Shown: positions 57,872 through 64,000 of the stretch, in pieces
Layout: every line of letters starts with the position of its first letter
How positions within the stretch are numbered: the stretch's first letter is position 1
Translations under genes and position numbers: made by a program
NCBI RefSeq assembly: GCF_024721265.1
Contig: NZ_JAMXOC010000006.1
Span: 60,473 to 124,472 of the forward strand
Direction of reading: 5' to 3'
Source: Ohessyouella blattaphilus
GTDB taxonomy: Bacteria > Bacillota > Clostridia > Lachnospirales > Lachnospiraceae
DNA length: 64,000 nt
The notes under the pieces: generated by a model
What the model was told of the DNA's origin: nothing
Databases searched by the model: none
The model's input: only the letters and a program-made list of their open reading frames with translations

Positions 57872-58134
57872 AAGAACGGAACATTGAAAAGTGAATATTG
57901 TATGAGGTTTTGTAAGTCAAACATCTTACAAGTAAAACAATATGTGTCGTCAAGTAAAGACGATAAAACATACCGTTCCTTAAAAAGTATTCCGGTCAAA
58001 CGGATAGTGGTGGCATGAGACCGCCGTCTCGGCACGAACAGCCTGTACGATACAGGTTCGAAAGACGAAAGTGTTACGGCTAGTAAAGTAAGTCGGAGAC
58101 TTACATCCTTGTTCGCACTTCGGTGCACAAGATA
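57872..58134 (+). ncRNA. candidate structured non-coding RNA, possibly from an IS200/IS605-type remnant
   Basis: No open frame of note, but dense pairing: GAACGG/CCGTTC (57874-57879 with 57973-57978) closes a domain; inside are ATATTGT/ACAATAT and GTAAG/CTTAC. Downstream are GGTGG/CCGCC (from 58009), CCTGT/ACAGG, TAAGTC/GACTTA and GCAC-TTCG-GTGC near 58120. A promoter precedes it. To the left a hairpin (57754-57763 with 57773-57782) resembles a subterminal IS end. The right end falls inside the 3' part of a GNAT gene. Rest of 57721-57870: no gene seen. Confidence 0.5.
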
Positions 58135-58850
58135 CCACTTCCAAGCATAGGCATTGGGAGTTGGTTATTCATCTTTCCCGAAGCGTAGCCTAATTGCTTG
58201 ACTTGGCCACTATCGGCATCATAGATAATTACCGCCTCAAGATTATCCAAGGCGCCACTATAAAGAACTCGGTATTGTTTGGCAAACTCTTTTATAATAT
58301 CCATCCGGTTTTCAAAGGATGGCGAAAAGCTTAATAGCCCTTCGATGCTCTCAAGAGGAACTTCCGTCACTGAAACATCTATAATATCATCCTTTTGAAC
58401 CTTATCCGCACTTCCATGCCCACGAAAGCAGGCAAACTCCTCCACTATCTTTAACCCCGTCTTCTGATAAGCATTTACTGCCGGTGTATTCGACTGAATA
58501 ACCTCAAGCATATAATAATGAACCCCCTCTTCTTTTAAGTTCTCTTTGCAATAATCCATTAACCTAGAAGAAATGCCTTTTCGCCGATGCTCGGCAATCA
58601 CTCCTGTTGCCGCGTCAAAGGCAACCATCTTACCTTTATACATCCCGATTGCATTGAGTAAAAGCGCAACTAGGCGCCCTTCATAAAACGCGCCATAGGA
58701 TAGTTCATATCGGACATTCTCATGCTTAAATCGTTGATACAGGGTTTCTTCGTCTAAATCCATCTGCACCACATAATCCGAAAAGGCTTCCCTCATACAA
58801 TTAACGATGTCCGAAAAGATTATGTCTGCTAAATTCCTAAATTCATACAT
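58101..58850 (-). CDS. GNAT family acetyltransferase, 3' end truncated by insertion
   Basis: 249 residues. The GNAT core is GVIAEHRRKGISSRLMDYC (acetyl-CoA loop) with AVNAYQKTGLKIVEEF after it. A second GNAT-like half begins near residue 160 and stops soon after YDADSGQVKQLGYASGK; related two-domain proteins go on for several tens of residues. The last 10 or so residues are read from the structured element that begins near 58134, so the protein is probably cut short. AAAGGAG precedes the ATG. Confidence 0.75.
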   Translation of the reverse strand: MYEFRNLADIIFSDIVNCMREAFSDYVVQMDLDEETLYQRFKHENVRYELSYGAFYEGRLVALLLNAIGMYKGKMVAFDAATGVIAEHRRKGISSRLMDYCKENLKEEGVHYYMLEVIQSNTPAVNAYQKTGLKIVEEFACFRGHGSADKVQKDDIIDVSVTEVPLESIEGLLSFSPSFENRMDIIKEFAKQYRVLYSGALDNLEAVIIYDADSGQVKQLGYASGKMNNQLPMPMLGSGILCTEVRTRM

Positions 58851-58863
58851 AATCTTTACTCCT

Positions 58864-59478
58864 TTACAGAAATTTGCTTGCTAATTTATATACCTGCTGG
58901 AGTCCTTTTGAAGATAACTCCCATGTTTTTATTTCCTCATGCACTAGTTCTGGATATTTTTTACTGATATCCCGCAAAGCGTTTCCCACTGATTTGCGCA
59001 CATACTCGCTTTCGTCTTCTTTACACGCCGCTAACAGCTCGATTGCTGTGCTTGGATGTTCGCGAAAATAGGGACGACTTGTCCATATTCTTAGGCCTTC
59101 TGAAACCGCTCTACGGACATTGGCCTGGTCACTATTTAACCACTCTCTAATCAACGGCAATGCCTGTTCATAGCCGATAATTGCACAATGATTATCAAAA
59201 GCCATTGCTAATATTTCTTGAACTTTCCAGCTTTCATGCTTGCTGACTTCATCTCTTAGAAAGGCTAATGCCTCTTGATTACTATGAGCAGAATACCCTA
59301 GTAAAAACACGCCAATTTCTTGTATTTGAAAATTGGGCGAGTTATATAATTCCAAGCCCATGGAAAGACACTCCTCTAGCGAATGAGTTTTATAATATTT
59401 TTCAGCTTCTTTTTTTACAAGTTTTAACGAATCTTTTTCAGGCAAGACTTCTTGTAAATATTTTTCGAAGTTATTCAA
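58864..59478 (-). CDS. HEAT-repeat protein, AlkD-like DNA alkylation repair family
   Basis: 204 residues, helical. Repeats include HESWKVQEILAMAFDNH, ANVRRAVSEGLRIWTSRPYF and EYVRKSVGNALRDISKKYP, the last two typical of AlkD-type glycosylases that flip out alkylated bases. Whether catalytic Trp/Asp positions are kept cannot be decided without alignment. TTG start with GGGAGG six bases upstream, overlapping the reductase-like gene by eight bases. Confidence 0.8.
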   Translation of the reverse strand: MNNFEKYLQEVLPEKDSLKLVKKEAEKYYKTHSLEECLSMGLELYNSPNFQIQEIGVFLLGYSAHSNQEALAFLRDEVSKHESWKVQEILAMAFDNHCAIIGYEQALPLIREWLNSDQANVRRAVSEGLRIWTSRPYFREHPSTAIELLAACKEDESEYVRKSVGNALRDISKKYPELVHEEIKTWELSSKGLQQVYKLASKFL

Positions 59479-59998
59479 GACGACCTCCCATTTTTTGATA
59501 CACCAACTCAGCGAATTGTCCGTACTTATTGACTTCCTCTAGGTAGAACCTTCTTAGAATTTCTTTTTGAGTAAATAAAGGCACCCCTCTTCCCAAAAGG
59601 ACCGGAGCAATCTGAATAATCATTGTATCAAGCAAATTCTCATCGAGCAAAGGCGCTAATAGCTGATTTCCACCAACTATCCATATGTTTTGATTTGCCT
59701 TAATACCGCTAACAAATTCAACAATATCTGTAGCTATAGGAATAAATCCACTAACAGGTAAGCTTTCTTGATGAGTAAAAACGTAATTTTCTGTTGTCGG
59801 ATAGACTGAATTAATATCGTCCATCTTTGCAACTTCATCAAAGGTTTTCTTCCCCATGATAGTAACATTCATCTTCTTGTAGAAGTCAGCATAACTTGTC
59901 TCCTCGGTTGATCCCGTCTGATATAGCCACTCTAAACTATGGTTCGCATCCGCAAGGTAACCATCCATTGTGATACATCCATAAAAATAAACGCTCAT
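59471..59998 (-). CDS. dihydrofolate reductase-like (RibD C-terminal) protein
   Basis: 175 residues. The RibD_C/DHFR-like fold is shown by GCITMDGYLADANHSLEWL, VTIMGKKTFDEVAKM, NIWIVGGNQLLAPLL and APVLLGRGVPLF. Close to Bacillus YwjB/YyaP, small NADPH-binding reductases of unknown substrate. It is not a standard FolA, so it should not be counted as the missing DHFR of the folate pathway. AGAGGGG precedes the ATG. Confidence 0.9.
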   Translation of the reverse strand: MSVYFYGCITMDGYLADANHSLEWLYQTGSTEETSYADFYKKMNVTIMGKKTFDEVAKMDDINSVYPTTENYVFTHQESLPVSGFIPIATDIVEFVSGIKANQNIWIVGGNQLLAPLLDENLLDTMIIQIAPVLLGRGVPLFTQKEILRRFYLEEVNKYGQFAELVYQKMGGRLE

Positions 59999-60019
59999 AA
60001 TATCCCCTCTCTTTTATTC

Positions 60020-60048
60020 AATATAGCAATAATGCGCTCACCTGTCGA
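60020..60048 (-). promoter_or_regulatory. promoter of the reductase-like/AlkD-like genes
   Basis: TCGACA (60048-60043), a 17-base spacer ending in TGC, and TATATT (60025-60020). Confidence 0.6.
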
Positions 60049-60062
60049 GACGATTCTACTAC

Positions 60063-60100
60063 AAAAAAGACTGCTAATAAAAAGATATTCATTAGCAGTC
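60063..60100 (-). terminator. terminator of the NfeD-like gene
   Basis: GACTGCTAAT pairs with ATTAGCAGTC around a 12-base loop, followed on minus by TTTTTT. Confidence 0.88.
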
Positions 60101-60127
60101 TCACTACTCTATGCGGTTGTCGGGACA

Positions 60128-60733
60128 TTATTTAAGCTTTTCAACCAATGGCGTAAACCCATCAAATGCCACTACCTTTATCATACTATTGGAGCTGATT
60201 ACATTGCCCTTATTTAATACACGAACCTTACATTCCTCATTATTGAACTTCGCAATTCCCTTATAACTAATTTCCGTTTTTGCACTTCCGGTCTTCCCTA
60301 TTAACCTATCAATCTTTTCCTCACGCTTCACCGATAAGAAATATCTTAAAAACAATTGGATTACACCAATTACAAGCGCCCATATTATCGTTTGCAATAT
60401 ATTATCTGATAAGATTGATACTGAAAAAGCTAATATAAGCCCACTATTATTTAGGAAGCCACCATCCCAATTCTCTGCATATGCATAAAATAGAGGCCGA
60501 GCAGTGATCTTTTCCATCGCTGAAATACTATAACCGACTATAAGTGTAAAAACCCCCAAAGTTAACTTTACCACTATAGGGACTGGGAATGGATAAGGGA
60601 ATACGCCTATCTTAAAAATCAAAATAGCAATAGTAGCAATCGCAAAATATAGCATCATGCCCCAATCAAATTTTCTCTTATACTCAGATATTATAAAATC
60701 CTCTCTTGCATAACTACTTCCTTCAGTTTTCAT
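60128..60733 (-). CDS. membrane protein with NfeD-like domain, paralog of the HAAS protein
   Basis: 201 residues. Four to five membrane helices and a C-terminal beta domain. The segment ARPLFYAYAENWDGGFLNNS aligns with DLPLFYAWARDWNGGGITNS of the protein at 53.6 kb, and the tails match as well. The HAAS domain is missing, and no PadR gene is adjacent. The start is preceded by GGTGG and two small hairpins. Function unknown. Confidence 0.75.
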   Translation of the reverse strand: MKTEGSSYAREDFIISEYKRKFDWGMMLYFAIATIAILIFKIGVFPYPFPVPIVVKLTLGVFTLIVGYSISAMEKITARPLFYAYAENWDGGFLNNSGLILAFSVSILSDNILQTIIWALVIGVIQLFLRYFLSVKREEKIDRLIGKTGSAKTEISYKGIAKFNNEECKVRVLNKGNVISSNSMIKVVAFDGFTPLVEKLK

Positions 60734-60908
60734 ATTGCCACCAACTTTTCTTTTTGCAAAGTTGACCCCTTGAAGGGTATTAATTCATTGCGTTTACAGT
60801 GACCTGCTATGCCTCAAATAGATTAATTTCATTATAACGAATGTGTAATCACTACACAATACCCTTTCGGTTTTCTTCCCACTCTGTCATATCACACAAA
60901 AGAAAAAA

Positions 60909-60994
60909 GGCTCTATACTAAATGTTGTTGACTAGACAAACAAGAAAGGAGCTTTGGTATAAGTGCATTCTAATTCCATCAGTAAGTTATTTAG
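60909..60994 (+). mobile_element. possible 5' remnant of an ISL3-type insertion sequence
   Basis: GGCTCTATACTAAATG followed by TTGAC and AAGGAG looks like an ISL3-family left end leading into a transposase start; GTG 60964 would read VHSNSISKLF before breaking off. The rest of the transposase and the right end are absent. This is recognition from memory and could be wrong. The rest of 60734-60908 shows nothing else. Confidence 0.35.
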
Positions 60995-61044
60995 TTTATC
61001 AAGGTAAGAATACAAAGCATCAATATTATCAGACAATGCCTCTA
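60995..61044 (-). pseudogene. 50-bp fragment of the HEAT-repeat gene
   Basis: Matches 57011-57060 at 47 of 50 bases in the same orientation. It still reads IEALSDNIDALYSYLDKL on the minus strand, against LEALSDNSDALYSYLDKF in the intact protein. It abuts the 3' end of the OatA-like gene, whose TAG stop lies within the match. Confidence 0.85.
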
Positions 61045-62904
61045 TTTTTTGTACACCTGAAGAACTGCCGCTCTAATACAATCAATATATGCTTTACAGC
61101 CTTCATCTGTTAAATGTGTTTCGTCTCCAACAAAATATTCGCTGTGTCCTTCACTTGCTTTATACCAGTCTATCAGATAAGTGTTATCTGTAGCTTCTGC
61201 AAATTCATATATTTCCTTATTGTTTGACTCTTCCCAGCTTGCATAGGGCGCTCTGGCGGTAATTATAAAAAATGGTCTATCTGCTCCCAGCATCTCTCTG
61301 AGTGTCCCAAGAGAATCGTAGAGAAGTCCATTTGATCCAAGAGCAAAAATCACACCATCACCGTTCCACCCTTTTTCATTCACATAGGAACCATAAATCG
61401 CAAAACTTTCTGTCGTATATCTGCTGACGGCTGCATCACAGATACTGTTTGGAAAGGCAGCATAAAATTCATCTGTCGCCCCTAGTGCTATCGAATCACC
61501 AATCAGTAACAGATTAAGACTTTCAAGAATCTCTTCATCTGTTTGATACGCCACAGTAGCATCTTTACTTGCATCCTGATTTGTTGTTTTTTCATTTGTC
61601 GAAGACGTCTTCTGCTCAGTAAGTTTCTTTGCTTTCTGTGCTTGCACTTGCAATTTTTCAATATCATTCAATGACTTCTCGCGTGGTACAAAAGCGATAC
61701 ATACTATAGCAGTTATCCCTATTATCGTAATAACAAAAACGGTTTTAATACTTCTTCGTATCGTCCGTATCTGTCTTCTACGTTCTCCTCTTGTTCTCGG
61801 ATGCGCTTTTATAATGTCAATATTTTTTTTGATAATGCCATGACGCACCGGTGTTTCTATCAACTGATATGATATAGCAGAAACCACTCCTGTTAAGAGA
61901 ACTTCGACAAGTATTATCCACCAGCTAGATTTCTTGCCCCCACTGATTAATAGAATAATAGGGTAATGCCATAAATATATACTGTAAGAACGATCCCCAA
62001 TCCACTTTAATGGAAAGATGCCCATAACTCTTCCGAAAATACTATTTTCGCTCATTACAGAAAATATTATTAAAGCGGTCATAATTGATGCTATAGCCTG
62101 TCCGCCTCTGTATAAAAAGCTACTATACCCATCAATCATAACCATCATATATAAAAGTCCTACGAATAATACCACTCCAATAACATCCCAATAATGGGTT
62201 GTTTTTTCGCTATTTACTTTTCCATCCTCTGATATCAATGCCAAAAGTGCTCCGATTAGTAGTGAAAACACTCTGGTATCCGTTCCGTAATATACTCTGC
62301 TAGGGTCTTTTGATGGGTCAAATAAAGCCCACATTAGGACTATAGAAATTAAGGCTAGTATAAAGGTAATCAGGATAGTATTTCTCTTTCTATTTCTAAA
62401 CTTAGCAAGAAAAATAAGTAGTAGCGGATATATTAAATAAAATTGTGCTTCAATAGCCAATGACCAACAATGGGTTAATGGAGATGGCGCTCCTGCATTT
62501 TCGAAATAAGAGACATCATTAAATATCTGCCACCAGTTATTATAACCTAAAATGACGGAAAGAACATCCGAGCAGGTTTTAGTAAATAAAACACGATTAA
62601 AAATAGCACTCACAAATATAAGCGCTGTTACCATTGTTAAAATTGCTGGTAACAATCTTCTAAGACGTCTAATCCAGAAATTTTTAAAATCGATTGTCTT
62701 CGTTCGTGCTATTTCCGGCAACAATATCCGAGTAATTAAAAATCCAGATATCACAAAAAAAATAGTAACACCTAGTAACCCTCCCTTTGCGAAGGGAAGT
62801 TTTAAATGATACGCAACGACCATTAAAACCGAAAAAGCTCTTATACCATCTATTCCCTGAATATAATTCTTTTGTTTTCCATAGTTATTATTTTCTGTCT
62901 TCAT
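61042..62904 (-). CDS. OatA-like acyltransferase with SGNH domain (copy 2)
   Basis: 620 residues, same layout as copy 1: membrane acyltransferase domain (YIQGIDGIRAFSVLMVVAYH), a Ser/Thr/Lys linker, and an SGNH domain (LIGDSIALGATDEFYAAFPN, FALGSNG, DETHL). Similarity to copy 1 runs end to end and is high in both domains, but the DNA is more A/T-rich. The last residues (VYKK) and the stop are at the junction with a fragment of another gene, so the C-terminus may have lost a few residues. GAGGG precedes the ATG. Confidence 0.9.
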   Translation of the reverse strand: MKTENNNYGKQKNYIQGIDGIRAFSVLMVVAYHLKLPFAKGGLLGVTIFFVISGFLITRILLPEIARTKTIDFKNFWIRRLRRLLPAILTMVTALIFVSAIFNRVLFTKTCSDVLSVILGYNNWWQIFNDVSYFENAGAPSPLTHCWSLAIEAQFYLIYPLLLIFLAKFRNRKRNTILITFILALISIVLMWALFDPSKDPSRVYYGTDTRVFSLLIGALLALISEDGKVNSEKTTHYWDVIGVVLFVGLLYMMVMIDGYSSFLYRGGQAIASIMTALIIFSVMSENSIFGRVMGIFPLKWIGDRSYSIYLWHYPIILLISGGKKSSWWIILVEVLLTGVVSAISYQLIETPVRHGIIKKNIDIIKAHPRTRGERRRQIRTIRRSIKTVFVITIIGITAIVCIAFVPREKSLNDIEKLQVQAQKAKKLTEQKTSSTNEKTTNQDASKDATVAYQTDEEILESLNLLLIGDSIALGATDEFYAAFPNSICDAAVSRYTTESFAIYGSYVNEKGWNGDGVIFALGSNGLLYDSLGTLREMLGADRPFFIITARAPYASWEESNNKEIYEFAEATDNTYLIDWYKASEGHSEYFVGDETHLTDEGCKAYIDCIRAAVLQVYKK

Positions 62905-63064
62905 TCACATGTCCCTCATACCCAATAATGCTGCACTTTCCAACTCACTATTTTAGACCATCTCACCCTAAAGTGCAATCGACCGTTTTGCTCTTCATAT
63001 AACACTCGTAAATGGCTGAAATCCTTGTATAATGGGGCTGTACAAAATTGTACAACTTTTTGGC

Positions 63065-63112
63065 AAAAATAAAAACGCCCCAAACGCCCTATTTACAAGG
63101 TGTTTGAGGTGT
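63065..63112 (-). terminator. terminator of the tRNA cluster
   Basis: Two 15-base arms (63075-63089 and 63098-63112) pair with G-U pairs and two mismatches around a short loop, followed on minus by TTTTTATTTTT. The 62905-63064 stretch also holds TGTACAA-AA-TTGTACA, a short palindrome (near 63040), and no gene. Confidence 0.75.
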
Positions 63113-63121
63113 TCTAACGAA

Positions 63122-63207
63122 TGCCGCAGACCGGAATCGAACCGGTACGAAGTTTAACCCTCGCAGGATTTTAAGTCCTGTGCGTCTGCCAGTTCCGCCA
63201 CTGCGGC
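63122..63207 (-). tRNA. tRNA-Leu(UAA)
   Basis: Acceptor GCCGCAG/CTGCGGC, anticodon loop CTTAAAA between CAGGA and TCCTG, long class II variable arm, T-arm CCGGTTCGATTCCGG. Discriminator A, no encoded CCA. Confidence 0.96.
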
Positions 63208-63244
63208 ATCTTCATAAAGAAGAGTAACAGACAAGCTGTTACTA

Positions 63245-63317
63245 TGGGACCAATAGGGCTCGAACCTATGACCCCCTGCTTGTAAGGCAGGTGCTCTCCC
63301 AGCTGAGCTATGATCCC
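63245..63317 (-). tRNA. tRNA-Val(UAC)
   Basis: Acceptor GGGATCA/TGGTCCC, anticodon loop CTTACAA between CTGC and GCAG, T-arm TAGGTTCGAGCCCTA. Discriminator A. Confidence 0.96.
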
Positions 63318-63352
63318 AAATATAAAATTAATCATTAGTACAAATGTACTAA

Positions 63353-63426
63353 CGACCCAGAAGAGACTCGAACTCTCGACCTCCGCCGTGACAGGGCGGC
63401 GCTCTAACCAACTGAGCCACTGGGCC
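63353..63426 (-). tRNA. tRNA-Asp(GUC)
   Basis: Acceptor GGCCCAG/CTGGGTC, anticodon loop CTGTCAC between CCGCC and GGCGG, T-arm GAGAGTTCGAGTCTC. Discriminator G, the Asp identity base. Confidence 0.96.
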
Positions 63427-63430
63427 TAAA

Positions 63431-63504
63431 TGGACCTTCAGGGACTTGAACCCCGGACCGATCGGTTATGAGCCGATTGCTCTAACCAGCTGAGCTAAAG
63501 GTCC
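63431..63504 (-). tRNA. tRNA with CAU anticodon (Met or lysidine-modified Ile)
   Basis: Acceptor GGACCTT/AAGGTCC, anticodon loop CTCATAA, T-arm CGGGGTTCAAGTCCC. Pairing at 1-72 excludes initiator tRNA-fMet. The GGACCTTTAGCTCAG start resembles Firmicutes tRNA-Ile2, but elongator Met cannot be excluded by eye. Confidence 0.9.
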
Positions 63505-63536
63505 TTCTTTCTTACCCGTCCCCAGTAAGGACTTAA

Positions 63537-63609
63537 AGCCGTTGACCGGACTTGAACCGGTAACCTGCTGATTACAAATCAGCTGCTCTGCCAATTGAGC
63601 CACAACGGC
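63537..63609 (-). tRNA. tRNA-Thr(UGU)
   Basis: Acceptor GCCGTTG/CAACGGC, anticodon loop TTTGTAA between GCTGA and TCAGC, T-arm CCGGTTCAAGTCCGG. Discriminator T. Confidence 0.96.
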
Positions 63610-63625
63610 ATATTAAATTGCTAAA

Positions 63626-63697
63626 TGACCCCTACGAGAATCGAACTCGTGTTACCGCCGTGAAAGGGCGATGTCTTAACCGCTTGACCAAGGGGCC
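63626..63697 (-). tRNA. tRNA-Glu(UUC)
   Basis: Acceptor GGCCCCT/AGGGGTC, anticodon loop CTTTCAC, T-arm ACGAGTTCGATTCTCGT. Discriminator A. First tRNA after the cluster promoter. Confidence 0.96.
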
Positions 63698-63730
63698 GCA
63701 TCGGCCACTTCACTATAGCGACCAATCGTT

Positions 63731-63759
63731 ATATTATCATAAAGCTCGTCTTATTTCAA
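63731..63759 (-). promoter_or_regulatory. promoter of the six-tRNA cluster
   Basis: TTGAAA (63759-63754), a 17-base spacer, and TAATAT (63736-63731), about 30 bases before tRNA-Glu. Confidence 0.7.
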
Positions 63760-63785
63760 GAGGTTTATACAAAAAACTGTAATAG

Positions 63786-63818
63786 AAAAATCCTGCAAAC
63801 AATTGTCTGCAGGATTTT
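63786..63818 (-). terminator. terminator of tRNA-Asn
   Basis: AAAATCCTGCA pairs with TGCAGGATTTT around an 11-base loop, with T-rich sequence on minus. It separates tRNA-Asn from the six-tRNA cluster. Confidence 0.85.
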
Positions 63819-63828
63819 CTAATTCTAA

Positions 63829-63900
63829 CTCCCCGAGCTGGGTTCGAACCAGCGACCCTTCGGTTAACAGCCGAATGCTCTACCGCTGAGCTATCGAGGA
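63829..63900 (-). tRNA. tRNA-Asn(GUU)
   Basis: Acceptor TCCTCGA/TCGGGGA, anticodon loop CTGTTAA between TTCGG and CCGAA, T-arm GCTGGTTCGAACCCAGC. Discriminator G. Confidence 0.96.
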
Positions 63901-63911
63901 ATATAAAAGGC

Positions 63912-63917
63912 ATTATA
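63912..63917 (-). promoter_or_regulatory. -10 box of tRNA-Asn
   Basis: TATAAT on the minus strand, 12 bases before the tRNA; a -35 box is not clear. Nothing further is seen up to 64000. Confidence 0.5.
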
Positions 63918-64000
63918 CCTTCAAAACCAGCATACAAGAAACAATTAATCATCCTGTTCATTTTAAAACCTATCCATTTTTGGTCATGCCCTCGACCGAT

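Noticed and set aside
57702..58128. Open frames of 89 and 102 codons on minus over the structured segment
   Set aside because: No ribosome site, odd composition and they cross obvious RNA hairpins; better explained as non-coding.
59471..59998. Dihydrofolate reductase FolA completing the folate pathway
   Set aside because: Motifs and length fit the RibD_C/YwjB group, not FolA.

Overview
The window reads as the chromosome of an anaerobic, low-to-mid GC Firmicute of the class Clostridia, probably Lachnospiraceae-like. The evidence is strong GGAGG ribosome binding sites, consensus TTGACA/TATAAT promoters, VanW and YqeG proteins, PadR/HAAS modules, a DUF3798 ABC transporter, pyrophosphate-type phosphofructokinases, a 2-hydroxyacyl-CoA dehydratase-like pair and an [FeFe]-hydrogenase-like sensor. 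No rRNA, CRISPR array, prophage or intact insertion sequence is visible. The species cannot be named from the sequence alone.

Layout. 1-4.3 kb: two coupled ABC exporters behind an inverted-repeat operator. 4.4-10.5 kb: a folate operon on the minus strand (nuclease-like protein, folC, folE, HD protein, folP, folB-folK fusion, carbamate kinase). 10.5-14.4 kb: plus-strand membrane protease, Pr6Pr protein, and a TIM-barrel/YqeG/VanW operon. 14.4-19.9 kb: a DUF3798-type ABC importer. 20-23.4 kb: a double-cubane-like reductase, its activating ATPase and a DbpA-type helicase. 23.5-27.5 kb: murI, an arsenic operon with its ArsR operators, and tRNA-Pro. 27.6-32.5 kb: dapB-folT-crp, thioredoxin, a glycosyltransferase and one PPi-PFK. 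32.6-35.8 kb: a membrane pseudokinase/TPR protein with a secreted Ig-like partner. 35.9-41.2 kb: glpK, a second PPi-PFK, class I aldolase, and a MATE pump with an attenuator-like leader. 41.2-49.5 kb: hydrogenase-like hybrid kinase, tRNA-Arg, a short SigA-like sigma factor, pyridoxal kinase, an ECF S component and PhoH. 49.5-63 kb: accessory-looking stretch with two OatA-like acyltransferases, a fluoride riboswitch before a CPA antiporter, a PadR module, a lipase, small HEAT/LUD/GNAT genes, a structured non-coding segment and recombination scars. 63.1-63.9 kb: seven tRNAs.

How parts fit together. The folate operon covers GTP to a folylpolyglutamate, except for the dihydroneopterin triphosphate dephosphorylation step, where the HD protein is a candidate. 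FolT at 28.4 kb offers folate salvage. The glycolytic genes (two PPi-PFKs, class I aldolase, glycerol kinase) cluster within 9 kb. The best candidates for new biology are the uORF/terminator leader of the MATE gene, the pseudokinase/Ig-protein pair, the hydrogenase-based sensor kinase, the structured RNA at 57.87-58.13 kb that truncates a GNAT gene, and the fluoride riboswitch with a foreign-looking hairpin segment between its terminator and the antiporter start.
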